Of a DNA stretch of 45,294 nt, positions 1 to 6,904 are shown piece by piece; position 1 is the stretch's first letter, and each line of letters begins with the position of its first letter. Source of the stretch: Ochrobactrum sp. CM-21-5. Lineage in GTDB: Bacteria > Pseudomonadota > Alphaproteobacteria > Rhizobiales > Rhizobiaceae. Location: NCBI RefSeq assembly GCF_014253075.1, contig NZ_JACLZJ010000015.1, positions 1 through 45,294 of the forward strand, given 5' to 3'. Under the pieces are notes generated by a model. It saw nothing but the letters and a program-made list of their open reading frames with translations. It did no database searches and had not been told where the DNA came from. Position numbers and translations under genes: made by a program.

Positions 1-70
1 CGGTGCAGTCGCTTGCATAGCGCAAGCCTCGTCTGCAATAGTCGCGACGGGCGGTTTCAGTCCAGGCCAT
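1..70 (-). CDS. Transposase N-terminal fragment (IS5-family-like)
   Basis: Only the first 23 codons are present. The peptide begins MAWTETARRDY and continues RRGLRYASD, which resembles the start of many rhizobial IS5-family transposases (from memory, not searched). The start is supported by GGAGGA a few bases upstream. The frame runs off the window edge, so catalytic residues cannot be judged. Confidence 0.65.
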   Translation of the reverse strand, partial: MAWTETARRDYCRRGLRYASDCT

Positions 71-148
71 GTGATCCTCCGTAGTCTTGGTAAACCACAG
101 AGAATCATAAACAACTGAAATCGCTCAACTTAATTTTCGGTTAGGCTC
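1..148 (-). mobile_element. Partial insertion sequence, IS5-family-like 5' end
   Basis: The first 148 bases are the exact reverse complement of the last 148 bases of the window. The outer terminus begins GAGCCTAACCGAAAATTAAG and is followed inward by TAA at 149-151. Reading leftwards there is a good ribosome site (GGAGGA) and an ATG at 70 opening a transposase frame. A 3-bp TNA target is known for part of the IS5 family. The rest of the element lies outside the window. Confidence 0.8.
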
Positions 149-193
149 TAAGAAGAAGACGAGAATTCAGCCAATTTCCAGAGGATTTCTGCT

Positions 194-466
194 TTGACAA
201 AGCTTCAGTTGCAAAACATTAGCCAAACCTTCTCGAAAGGGTTTCTTGCCATACTGGCGGGGGGAGTTGCTTTCTCGGTCTTGGTCGTCATGTACTCAGA
301 TCATATTAGGAATGACGTTAGAATAACAATCCTTTGCACCCTTCTTGCTACGGGTTTATGGACACTAAAGAACAGGAACGAGCATGGCGTTCTTTCAAGT
401 CGCATTCTTGTAGTAATCTTATGTACTTTGATCGCAGAATTTGCTCTGCTTCCGGTCGTTGTATAA
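194..466 (+). CDS. Small three-helix membrane protein, unknown function
   Basis: A 90-residue frame starting at TTG, preceded by AGAGGA about nine bases upstream. It contains three hydrophobic stretches: about residues 15-33, 44-58 and 70-90. The last one runs to the C-terminus. I do not recognise a family. It lies only 45 bp from the insertion-sequence end, so its native promoter may have been separated from it by the insertion. No partner gene follows closely. It could be a non-gene, but the ribosome site and the regular hydrophobic pattern argue that it is real. Confidence 0.45.
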   Translation: MTKLQLQNISQTFSKGFLAILAGGVAFSVLVVMYSDHIRNDVRITILCTLLATGLWTLKNRNEHGVLSSRILVVILCTLIAEFALLPVVV

Positions 467-607
467 TAAGGAAAGAACGGAACGCTCAGCGAAACAGGCC
501 CACTAGGCAGCGGCGTTTCTAGGACTGTTCCCCAAAAAAATGAGAGACCGGACGAAGGGAGCCCCCTTCGGCCCCTCCCCTCGTGCTCCCCTCCCGCCCG
601 TACATAA

Positions 608-637
608 AAAGCCGATTCGAAAAATCGAACCGGCTTT
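608..637. terminator. Hairpin, possible bidirectional terminator
   Basis: AAAGCCGATTCGA (608-620) pairs with TCGAACCGGCTTT (625-637) with one G-T wobble, giving a 13-bp stem and a four-base loop. On the minus strand the stem runs into TTTTT, as in an intrinsic terminator. On the plus strand no U-run follows. It would insulate the repC leader from transcription in either direction. Confidence 0.5.
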
Positions 638-777
638 CGTCAATTTCGGATAGCCAAAAAAGTAAAGCGGGAAACGCCTTTGCGATCCCGTTTTGCAACA
701 ACCGACCGGCCTAATGCCAGAATATGGGCGAAAATGGCGCGGTTAACGCAAACGCGACGTTTTTCGTAGCACATTGT

Positions 778-838
778 TTGCGCCATGGACCCGAATAAGG
801 TTATGCTGCGCAAATCACATCGGGAATCAGATGATTCC
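778..838 (+). promoter_or_regulatory. Tentative repC promoter with an adjacent palindrome
   Basis: TTGCGC (778-783) and TATGCT (802-807) are spaced 18 bp apart and form a weak promoter candidate upstream of repC. Just downstream is a perfect dyad, GGAATCA-GA-TGATTCC (823-838), placed where an operator would be expected. No experimental support can be inferred. The promoter call rests only on spacing and partial consensus. Confidence 0.3.
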
Positions 839-885
839 GATGGTTAATTCTAACGATTTTTGACGGAGAAGTCAGACCCACAGGC

Positions 886-946
886 CAGAAAAAGAAACCG
901 CTCCCGAACAAGTCCGGAAGCGGGGTGCAAATCAAAATATAAAGTC
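886..946 (-). ncRNA. Counter-transcribed RNA (incA/ctRNA type) antisense to the repC leader
   Basis: On the minus strand a TTGACA box (981-976) precedes a predicted start near 946. About 60 nt later comes an intrinsic terminator: CCGCTTCCGG...GGGAGCGG (923-898) followed by TTTCTTTTTC. The arrangement lies entirely within the untranslated leader of repC. Size, position, orientation and terminator match the small antisense RNAs known in repABC plasmids, where the RNA represses RepC synthesis and determines incompatibility. The 5' end is approximate. Confidence 0.6.
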
Positions 947-952
947 ACATTC

Positions 953-981
953 TTAATCGCACCCCCACCTTCCAATGTCAA
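953..981 (-). promoter_or_regulatory. Promoter of the counter-transcribed RNA
   Basis: A perfect -35 TTGACA (981-976, minus strand) is followed after 17 bp by GATTAA (958-953), a weak -10. The strong -35, and the terminator about 60 bp further on, support a short constitutive antisense transcript. Confidence 0.45.
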
Positions 982-1045
982 ATAAAAAAACGCTTTTCGG
1001 CGAACGGGAAAGCTTTGCCTGGTCCCCATTAAGGAGACGAGGAAG

Positions 1046-2326
1046 ATGGGGGAAACCCTACAGCCAGCGCGGCAGGTTGGCCGCAAACAGACACCACAAC
1101 GAACCGAGTTTCGGCGGCTGGCTCAGTCCGCGGAAACCGGAACGGTGACACGCGGCCAGCTGATCGGCCTTGCGCAGTCACTCCCTTGTCTTGGCCTCAT
1201 CAATGGCACCGAGGCGCACTTGCTTGTGGCCTTGATCAATACGGCTCCAGCCGAGAGCTATGACAAAGGCGGCCGACCGATCGTGTTCAAATCCAATGCG
1301 GCGCTTGCCTTCGAGATCGGCCGATCCGAGGGACGTGTCAGTCGATTGTTGTCCCGTCTGTTTGACGCCGGTGTCATCACCATGCAGGACAGCGGCAACT
1401 ACAAGCGCTATCCGGTCCGAAATGCGGACGGCAGTATTGCCGATGCTTGCGGTATCGATCTGCGTGTTCTGATTGCCCGCTTCGCGGAGCTTGACGGCAT
1501 GGTCCGGCAGGCTAAGGCGGAAAAGAACGCACTCAATGCGAACCTGCGTCGCTATCGCGGCGCCGTTCGCAATCTGCGTTACGCACTCGCCTCCGTCGAG
1601 GACCTGCCCTCGCGCCTGCGCGCCATGATCGAGAAGCGCTTTGCGCGTGTTCTCGAAGCAGTAGGCATCGCGAGCAAGGCATCAAGCGTTGTTCTGCGAC
1701 GCGCGACAAGCTTGATTGAATGGATCGTGGAGCGGGTGATGCAGCTGCCTCGCCGTGAGCAGTCTTCCGTTAGAAACGAAGATTCGACATGCCCGTATGC
1801 CGAAAACGACATGCACAAACAGATTACAAACCCCTATTCCCTTGAAGATAGTAGAAACGAAATGCGTTCGGCTAATGCCGAACAACTCAATTTTATAAAG
1901 ACCGGCTTCGCCGGTAAGAGGGCTTTGGAAAAAAGCCTGGGAGGCAAATCGAGCCAAGTCAATCAACCGCAACATCCGCCACAAGCGTTAGTGGCCCTGC
2001 AGGATCTGATACGGGCAATACCGGCGCTGAACACCTATGGAATGTCGCGCCCACGCACTTGGGCTGAATTGGCCCGCCTCGCCCCGCAAATCTGCCGCAT
2101 GGCCGGAATTTCCGAAGATGCACGCCGCCGGGCGGTCGATCAGATGGGAGAACAGGCCGCCGCGATTGCAATCGCAATCACGCTGCAGAAGTTCGACGAG
2201 CAGGAGGTGAAGTCGCCGGGCGGCTATTTGCGCGCCATGACAGAGCGTGCCGCTGCCGGCGAACTGCATCTTGCCCGCTCGGTTTTCGGGCTTGCTGCCC
2301 GACATGGAATGGAGGGAATACATTGA
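1046..2326 (+). CDS. repC: Plasmid replication initiator RepC
   Basis: The 426-residue protein matches the rhizobial RepC family in length and layout. The N-terminal winged-helix region includes KGGRPIVFKSN and later GNYKRYPVRNADG near residues 76-145; the C-terminal domain ends with PGGYLRAMTERAAAGELHL. RepC binds inside its own gene and starts replication. GGAGACGAGGAAG lies before ATG 1046. No repA or repB precedes it, so this is a stand-alone repC unit controlled by the antisense RNA in its leader. The 3' end overlaps the start of the nuclease-like gene. The middle of the gene (about 1765-1920) is AT-rich and may contain the origin. Confidence 0.92.
   Translation: MGETLQPARQVGRKQTPQRTEFRRLAQSAETGTVTRGQLIGLAQSLPCLGLINGTEAHLLVALINTAPAESYDKGGRPIVFKSNAALAFEIGRSEGRVSRLLSRLFDAGVITMQDSGNYKRYPVRNADGSIADACGIDLRVLIARFAELDGMVRQAKAEKNALNANLRRYRGAVRNLRYALASVEDLPSRLRAMIEKRFARVLEAVGIASKASSVVLRRATSLIEWIVERVMQLPRREQSSVRNEDSTCPYAENDMHKQITNPYSLEDSRNEMRSANAEQLNFIKTGFAGKRALEKSLGGKSSQVNQPQHPPQALVALQDLIRAIPALNTYGMSRPRTWAELARLAPQICRMAGISEDARRRAVDQMGEQAAAIAIAITLQKFDEQEVKSPGGYLRAMTERAAAGELHLARSVFGLAARHGMEGIH
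1765..1920. other. Candidate oriV: AT-rich segment inside repC
   Basis: This stretch is visibly richer in A and T than the rest of repC. It ends with two perfect stem-loops, TTCGGC-TAAT-GCCGAA (1867-1882) and ACCGGC-TTC-GCCGGT (1901-1915). In repABC plasmids the replication origin lies in an AT-rich region within repC, so this is the most likely origin. Assignment is by analogy only; no iterons are visible. Confidence 0.4.
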
Positions 2327-2841
2327 TCTTTCGCTACATTATCTCCGCCGCGATAGCCCTGCTACTGACTGTCGGGCTAGCTGCCGCTGAACAATGGTCG
2401 GGTTCCGTTGCCGGAACAGCCCGCGTCATTGATGGCGATACGATCAGCATACGACAACAGCGCGTGCGGATTGCCGCAATCGACGCTTGCGAAAAGGAGC
2501 AAAGCGGCCTTTTGAACGGTAAGACGTGGCCGTGTGGCTTGGTTGCGCGCAGCTACCTTCGCAAAATGATCGACGGCAAGCATGTGTCCTGCCGGATCGT
2601 TGACGTGGATCGCTATAACCGTTCCGTCGGTCAGTGCTTTCTTGGGAATACGGATATCGGCATTGCAATGGTGCGCGCGGGTCAGGCTGAAGCGATGTTG
2701 CGCTACTTGCCGCGAAACCACGGCATCGACATTGCCGAATATGGGTATGCCGAGAACGAAGCACGCGAACGTTTGCTTGGAATATGGGCGGCGGACGTAG
2801 AGAGCCCGCATCTATATCGACGGACCCAAGCTACCAGATAA
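2323..2841 (+). CDS. Exported staphylococcal-nuclease-like protein (thermonuclease family)
   Basis: A 172-residue protein with an N-terminal signal peptide (about residues 1-22, ending GLAAAEQ). The nuclease core has the expected residues: VIDGDT (calcium-binding Asp), VRIAAIDACE (catalytic Arg and Glu) and DRYNRSVG (second catalytic Arg). Of the family's four members on this plasmid, this is the one with an apparently intact active site. The TTG start overlaps the repC stop and has GGAGGG seven bases upstream, so it is probably translated with repC. Its substrate is presumably periplasmic or extracellular nucleic acid. Its role in plasmid biology is unknown. Confidence 0.8.
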   Translation: MIFRYIISAAIALLLTVGLAAAEQWSGSVAGTARVIDGDTISIRQQRVRIAAIDACEKEQSGLLNGKTWPCGLVARSYLRKMIDGKHVSCRIVDVDRYNRSVGQCFLGNTDIGIAMVRAGQAEAMLRYLPRNHGIDIAEYGYAENEARERLLGIWAADVESPHLYRRTQATR

Positions 2842-2853
2842 GCCCCTCCAACA

Positions 2854-2865
2854 TAGCCAAATTGG
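2854..2865 (-). promoter_or_regulatory. Operator-like motif (CCAATTTGGCTA)
   Basis: On the minus strand this reads CCAATTTGGCTA, a variant of the motif at 25992, 34227, 34407 and 6749. Here it also forms the perfect palindrome GCCAA-A-TTGGC (2856-2866). It sits 70 bp upstream of the promoter candidate of the DUF736 gene. Possible binding site of the plasmid Xre-type regulators. Confidence 0.35.
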
Positions 2866-2933
2866 CATCGTCGAATAATCAGCGTAGAGAACCGTTCTGG
2901 TTATCCGTATTTTCCGTTACTACACAAGACCCG

Positions 2934-2961
2934 TTGAAAATGCGCTTTATCCGGCTATCAT
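2934..2961 (+). promoter_or_regulatory. Promoter candidate for the DUF736 gene
   Basis: TTGAAA (2934-2939), a 16-bp spacer and TATCAT (2956-2961). If used, transcription starts near 2968 and leaves a leader of about 275 nt before the DUF736 start. Confidence 0.4.
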
Positions 2962-2967
2962 GCGTTG

Positions 2968-3244
2968 CACAATCGGTATTGTATCAACGGTCTGTGCCAA
3001 CGAGATGAGTTTGCCATATTGGCGCATGAGCACACCTCTAATTCGGTTGCTTTTGACGCTCGTTCGCACGTCGACGCGGTTGCCGCAAAGCCGGAAGCCT
3101 GAAAAATTTCCCCGCCTGCGGCTCCTCGCGCGAACAAATTTTTCGGCCCTCGGCTTCCTCCGCTGCGCTCCGGCCCAAGGGTGCAACACCGCTTACCGCC
3201 GTGCCTTGGAACGATCATCGCAACCACATAGAGGAGTGAATACC
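2968..3244 (+). other. Long structured leader of the DUF736 gene
   Basis: No convincing gene lies here. The segment contains a long interrupted stem: GGAAGCC (3093-3099) and GAAAAATTT (3101-3109) pair with AAATTTTTC (3136-3144) and GGCTTCC (3152-3158). It continues into a GC-rich part with CTCCGCTGCGCTCCGGCCC that resembles the leaders before ardC and the 65-residue gene at 38683. A frame beginning at 2960 reads through it but lacks a ribosome site. Confidence 0.4.
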
Positions 3245-3586
3245 ATGGCCAACGAAATCACCAACTTCATCCAGTTCGATAGCGAAGACCTCGACACCGC
3301 ATCCGGCAAAGGCCGTATTTCCACTCTGACTGACGACATCGACATCGAGGTCGTGCCCTTCAACTCGGAAAACCCGGACGCCCCTACGCACCGCGTTTTC
3401 GCCAAATCCCCACGTGGCTTCAATATCGAGGTCGGCGGCATCTGGAAAAAGGCTAAGGCCGATGGCGAAGGCTTCAAACGGAACCTCTCGATCCGCCGCC
3501 TGAACTACAACGCCAACCTGGGCCGCTTCGGCGGACAGGACGACCCAAGCCTTCAGGCCGTTCTCGAATGGGAACCGCGCAATTGA
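3245..3586 (+). CDS. DUF736 family protein
   Basis: A 113-residue soluble protein. Recognisable features are ISTLTDDIDIEVVPF near the N-terminus, APTHRVFAKS, and EVGGIWKKAKADG in the middle, which fit the DUF736 family common on plasmids and integrative elements of alphaproteobacteria. The molecular function is unknown. ATG 3245 is chosen because GAGGAG lies eight bases upstream; an in-frame extension to 2960 has no ribosome site. A hairpin at 3597-3619 follows and probably ends the transcript. Confidence 0.85.
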   Translation: MANEITNFIQFDSEDLDTASGKGRISTLTDDIDIEVVPFNSENPDAPTHRVFAKSPRGFNIEVGGIWKKAKADGEGFKRNLSIRRLNYNANLGRFGGQDDPSLQAVLEWEPRN

Positions 3587-3596
3587 TAGCGCCACA

Positions 3597-3619
3597 GCGC
3601 CCGGCTGAGTGCCGGGCGC
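3597..3619 (+). terminator. Hairpin after the DUF736 gene
   Basis: GCGCCCGGC (3597-3605) and GCCGGGCGC (3611-3619) form a perfect nine-bp stem with a five-base loop, eleven bases after the stop codon. No U-run follows, so termination may be weak or the hairpin may protect the 3' end. Confidence 0.5.
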
Positions 3620-3706
3620 ACTACACCGAAAGTCCCGAAAATCCCTTTGTTTTCTGGATTTTGCGCGCATTTTGTGCTAGGGTCCGTAACAACAGGAGTT
3701 TTGAAG

Positions 3707-3907
3707 ATGAACTTTCATGCCCCCCGTCCGGATCGATCTCCAGAAGCTGTTGCCAAGCGCAAAAAGGCTACGGATCAGGCGCGTGCTGCAAACATGCGGC
3801 AGGGTTATGTCCACGACCCATTGCTGGAAACGGCGACGGCGGCCTACGTCGCGGGCGATATCACACGCGACGAATACAGAGAGCGTGTTGTCCGCAAACC
3901 GCAATAG
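3707..3907 (+). CDS. VbhA-like antitoxin of the Fic protein
   Basis: A 66-residue protein directly upstream of fic, with AGGAG eight bases before ATG 3707. Its size, position and C-terminal segment (DPLLETATAAYVAGDITRDEY) match VbhA-type antitoxins, which block the ATP site of Fic proteins through a helix with the motif S/T-x-x-x-E-G/N. By my alignment the equivalent segment here is A-N-M-R-Q-G, so the inhibitory Glu is Gln and the Ser/Thr is Ala. An intrinsic terminator separates it from the toxin gene. Confidence 0.7.
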   Translation: MNFHAPRPDRSPEAVAKRKKATDQARAANMRQGYVHDPLLETATAAYVAGDITRDEYRERVVRKPQ

Positions 3908-3933
3908 CTCAGGCTTATCCTTTTTACTTTAAT

Positions 3934-3961
3934 GCCGCCTGCCTTGGGCAGGCGGCTTTTT
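3934..3961 (+). terminator. Intrinsic terminator between antitoxin and fic
   Basis: GCCGCCTGCC (3934-3943) and GGCAGGCGGC (3947-3956) form a perfect ten-bp stem with a three-base loop, followed by TTTTTAT. It ends only 14 bases before the fic ATG. It should reduce toxin transcription relative to antitoxin. No separate ribosome site lies between it and the ATG. Confidence 0.8.
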
Positions 3962-3974
3962 ATTGGTCTTCGCC

Positions 3975-5024
3975 ATGGCTGAAACGGAACCCACAGGCTC
4001 CTATACCTATCCGAACATATCGGACGATCCCGACCGCAGGGACGTGCTGCGCAACAAACTCGGAATCCAGTCCCATAAGGAACTGCGCGTCGAAGAATAT
4101 CGCGCGACAGCATTCCGGATGGCTGAAATCGCCGAAGGAGATGGCCCGAGAGGCGCTTTCGACGCGCAACATTTGAAGGCCATTCATGGTCATATTTTCC
4201 AAGATATTTATGAATGGGCTGGTCATACCCGCGATGAAAGTCCGGTTGTTGACGGCCAGAGAGTGGAGCCGATTGGCAATTTGTCGAAAGGCGGAACCTC
4301 ATTTCTGCACGGTTCGCGCATCGAGATGGGTTTGGACGAAGCGTTTAGACCGATCAGGAATCCCGAGATATTGCGCGGAACGTCGACCGAACAGTTCGCC
4401 GAAATTGCCGGAAAGGTTTTGGCAGAGTTGAATTATGTGCACCCTTTCCGAGAAGGCAACGGACGGGCTCAAGAGGCACTGCTAGCATCCATCGGACGCG
4501 AATATGGACATGAGGTTGACTTTACCGTCATCACCAAGCCGCGCATGATCGAAGCGTCGATCGAGACGACTAACGACCCCTCCAGTCCGGCGATGAAGCA
4601 TGTCTTTGAAGACGCGATCGATCCAAACCGGCAGGAAGCGATAAGAGCTGCTTTCGTCGATCTGGAAATGCGCGGTGAGAAAGCTTTCGAGCACAACGTG
4701 CGCAGCGCCAGGCCGGGCGAACAGATTTCAGGTCAGGTTCTCGGTCACGATATCCGCGTTGCCAGCCTTGTTACCGACCACGGGATTGTCGCGGTCGATC
4801 GCGCCGATCTTCCAGAGCGGTTACCCGATGACAACACCGAAATCACATTCACCGCTCGTTCTGACTTCTCCCGCCTTTCGCGTCCGGATCAGGTCAGAAA
4901 TGCAGATGGTCCGGCCGTCGAACGAATGCCGCCAGAGCAGAAAAGCGCAGCGGTCCCATCCCGGCTTTCAGAGTTGTCGACGCACAAGCAGGCCGAGCGG
5001 GATTCCGACGACCGTGAACGATAA
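3975..5024 (+). CDS. fic: Fic family protein (AMPylator-like toxin), altered Fic motif
   Basis: A 349-residue protein. The Fic domain spans roughly residues 20-215, with IYEWAGHTRD near 78 and the active-site loop HPFREGNGRAQE at 156-167. The canonical motif ends with Arg where this protein has Glu167; His156 is present. A beta-rich segment (about 245-300: VLGHDIRVASLVTDHG...) resembles the domain after the Fic core in Bartonella effectors. No BID domain follows; the protein ends in a charged tail, AERDSDDRER. Fic enzymes transfer AMP to target proteins. ATG 3975 is the likely start, but no ribosome site is visible; a TTG at 3963 is possible. Confidence 0.85.
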   Translation: MAETEPTGSYTYPNISDDPDRRDVLRNKLGIQSHKELRVEEYRATAFRMAEIAEGDGPRGAFDAQHLKAIHGHIFQDIYEWAGHTRDESPVVDGQRVEPIGNLSKGGTSFLHGSRIEMGLDEAFRPIRNPEILRGTSTEQFAEIAGKVLAELNYVHPFREGNGRAQEALLASIGREYGHEVDFTVITKPRMIEASIETTNDPSSPAMKHVFEDAIDPNRQEAIRAAFVDLEMRGEKAFEHNVRSARPGEQISGQVLGHDIRVASLVTDHGIVAVDRADLPERLPDDNTEITFTARSDFSRLSRPDQVRNADGPAVERMPPEQKSAAVPSRLSELSTHKQAERDSDDRER

Positions 5025-5236
5025 GCGGCACATCCTCCGCGCCGAGGGCCGTTCCGTTAGCTTCGGTGAGTGACATTTATGCCGCCTCACCCGTTGGCTG
5101 ATTGACGGCCAAGCTGCGATAGCCCCTCCCCCATGCAACCGCTTCGCGGTCCTCCACTCCGTTGCGGCCCAAAGGGTGCATGGGCTCGTCTCGGCTATCT
5201 CCGTTTCTTGCCGTCAACCAACGAATGGAGACGGCC
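5025..5236 (+). other. GC-rich leader upstream of ardC
   Basis: No separate gene is supported. It contains CCGCTTCGCGG (5139-5149) and a CTCCGTTGCGGCCCAAAGGGTGCA-like stretch also seen, in variant form, before the DUF736 gene and the gene at 38683. A frame opening at 5162 is in phase with ardC but has no ribosome site, so I treat this as untranslated leader. Confidence 0.35.
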
Positions 5237-6124
5237 ATGAAAAACATCAGCGACACCTATCAGCACATCACAAACCTTATCATCGAGCAGCTGGAAGCCG
5301 GCACCAAACCTTGGGTGCGGCCATGGCGCGGAAATACCCGCCCGACCTCCATCATCCCCCACCGATCCAGCGGCGAAGCCTATCGCGGCATCAATGTTCT
5401 CATGCTCTGGATCGCGTCGCAGATGAACGGCTACGAACAAACCACCTGGATCACCTATCGTCAGGCGCAGGATCTCGGCGGTCAAGTCCGGAAGGGCGAA
5501 CGTGGATCGCTTGTCGTCAAATTCGGCACCTTTACCCCAAAGGATCAGGACGCCGATGACGACCGTTCGATCCCTTATATCAAGGGCTACACGGTATTCA
5601 ACGTAGAGCAGATCGAGAACCTGCCTACCGACTATTACAGCCCAGCCGAACCGATGCCGATGGCGCCCGTGCCTCACAATGAAACCGTCGACACCTTTGT
5701 TCGCCAGACCGGAGCCGTCATTCACTACGGCGGCACGAAGGCTTGCTATCGTCCTGGACCTGACGACATTCTCATGCCCGACCGGGAGCGTTTTTTAAGC
5801 GACGTCCACCTGTACTCGTCGCTTCTCCACGAAATTGGTCATTGGTCAGGCGCAAAGCATCGCCTTGATCGCGATCTGTCTGGCCGCTTCGGTACCAACG
5901 CTTACGCGGTCGAAGAGCTCGTTGCCGAACTGTCCGCAGCTTTCCTTTGCGCTGACCTGGGCGTGGCCCATGACCCTCGCGAAAACACAGCCGCTTACAT
6001 CGAAAATTGGCTGGCCGTCCTGAAGGCCGACAAACGCGCCATTATCACTGCCGCAGCCAAAGCACAGGCTGCTGCCGATTATCTTCATGGGCTGATTAAG
6101 CCGAATGCGCAGGAGGCCGCTTAG
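5237..6124 (+). CDS. ardC: ArdC-like antirestriction protein
   Basis: A 295-residue protein with the two-domain layout of ArdC. An N-terminal single-strand-DNA-binding domain (about 1-130) includes TKPWVRPW and NVLMLWIASQMNGY. A C-terminal zincin-like domain carries the metal motif HEIGHW at 198-203, then GAKHRLDRDLSG and YAVEELVAELSAAFL. ArdC proteins are known to protect incoming single-stranded plasmid DNA from host nucleases. Its place on the leading side of oriT fits early expression in the recipient. ATG 5237 is preceded by GGAG; a longer frame from 5162 lacks a ribosome site. A terminator follows at 6154. Confidence 0.88.
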   Translation: MKNISDTYQHITNLIIEQLEAGTKPWVRPWRGNTRPTSIIPHRSSGEAYRGINVLMLWIASQMNGYEQTTWITYRQAQDLGGQVRKGERGSLVVKFGTFTPKDQDADDDRSIPYIKGYTVFNVEQIENLPTDYYSPAEPMPMAPVPHNETVDTFVRQTGAVIHYGGTKACYRPGPDDILMPDRERFLSDVHLYSSLLHEIGHWSGAKHRLDRDLSGRFGTNAYAVEELVAELSAAFLCADLGVAHDPRENTAAYIENWLAVLKADKRAIITAAAKAQAAADYLHGLIKPNAQEAA

Positions 6125-6153
6125 GCGGTCTCCTAACAAGCACCAGAAATGAC

Positions 6154-6174
6154 GGCCCTCCCATGAGGGCCTTT
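6154..6174. terminator. Terminator between ardC and the converging regulator gene
   Basis: GGCCCTC (6154-6160) and GAGGGCC (6165-6171) form a seven-bp stem with a CCAT loop followed by TTT. It lies between the ends of two converging genes. Confidence 0.6.
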
Positions 6175-6223
6175 CGGTCTGCGAGCATCCGAAAAACGAA
6201 CAAGATCCCGCTGATGCGCAGTC

Positions 6224-6724
6224 TTATTCGTTTTCTGATGTATTCTTGTTTGGTTTGGCATCGACCTGACTCTGTAAATCGGCCATTTTCTTGACCAATG
6301 CGAGCAAGTCGCGCGTGGTGCTGTGGGGAAGACCAACGACGAGCTTTGCGAGCTCCAATCGATCCTTTGCCTCTTCCTCGTTATCTCCCCACAGATATGG
6401 GGCGGCATCGAAAAGCATTTCGATAGGCATGAATCCGAGCACTTCGCAGGCATGGATCATGCGCGTGACGTGCAATTTGGAAAATGCTCGCTCGTATCGA
6501 CCATAGACCGCAGTAGAAAGCCCCATCAGGGGCGCGAAATCAGCTTGCTTGAGGCCCGCACGCTCTCTTGCTTCGCGCAGGTATTTTGCAAGACTTTGGT
6601 CCATCTCGCCAAAAGTCTTGATGCCGTCAAATCCGGGGCGTCGATAAACGGGCTTATCAATTTCCGGATCATTGGTTTTTTCCAATGAATGCTCAATTGC
6701 GTAATCTACTGAATCACGATTCAC
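6224..6724 (-). CDS. Xre-type helix-turn-helix regulator 1
   Basis: A 166-residue protein. After an N-terminal segment with NDPEIDKPVYRRPGF, an Xre-like helix-turn-helix (about residues 42-97) contains REARERAGLKQADFAPLMGL and YGRYERAFSKL. It is a paralogue of the protein at 33671-34210: both share the DP-I-KP-YR segment, the helix order and the C-terminal layout. The start is GTG at 6724, preceded by AAGGGG and matched to the paralogue's start. An operator-like motif lies upstream at 6749-6760, so autoregulation is plausible. Target genes are inferred, not shown. Confidence 0.8.
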   Translation of the reverse strand: MNRDSVDYAIEHSLEKTNDPEIDKPVYRRPGFDGIKTFGEMDQSLAKYLREARERAGLKQADFAPLMGLSTAVYGRYERAFSKLHVTRMIHACEVLGFMPIEMLFDAAPYLWGDNEEEAKDRLELAKLVVGLPHSTTRDLLALVKKMADLQSQVDAKPNKNTSENE

Positions 6725-6748
6725 CTCAAGAACCCCTTCACTGCCATG

Positions 6749-6760
6749 CCGCCTTGGCTA
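6749..6760 (+). promoter_or_regulatory. Operator-like motif (CCGCCTTGGCTA)
   Basis: CCGCCTTGGCTA matches 10 of 12 positions of CCGATTTGGCTA found at 25992 and 34227. It lies 25 bp upstream of the start of regulator 1. Confidence 0.35.
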
Positions 6761-6904
6761 TTATTATGCTTTATTTTCATAGAGATTAGCACTGCATAGT
6801 TTGGTGAGAAGGAACTAATCACCAAGCTTTTTGTAGCACAATACCAACCATCGTTCAGGTATAGAGATCGCGGAATGGACGAGCGCGCCAGTGGCGCGCC
6901 GTTA

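Noticed and set aside
519..701. Minus-strand frame of 60 codons
   Set aside because: Runs through the hairpin at 608-637, no ribosome site, low-complexity translation.
850..1086. Minus-strand frame overlapping the repC start
   Set aside because: Contains the ctRNA promoter and terminator; composition and position fit an antisense RNA, not a protein.
2960..3244. N-terminal extension of the DUF736 protein
   Set aside because: No ribosome site at 2960, and the family starts near ATG 3245, which has GAGGAG.
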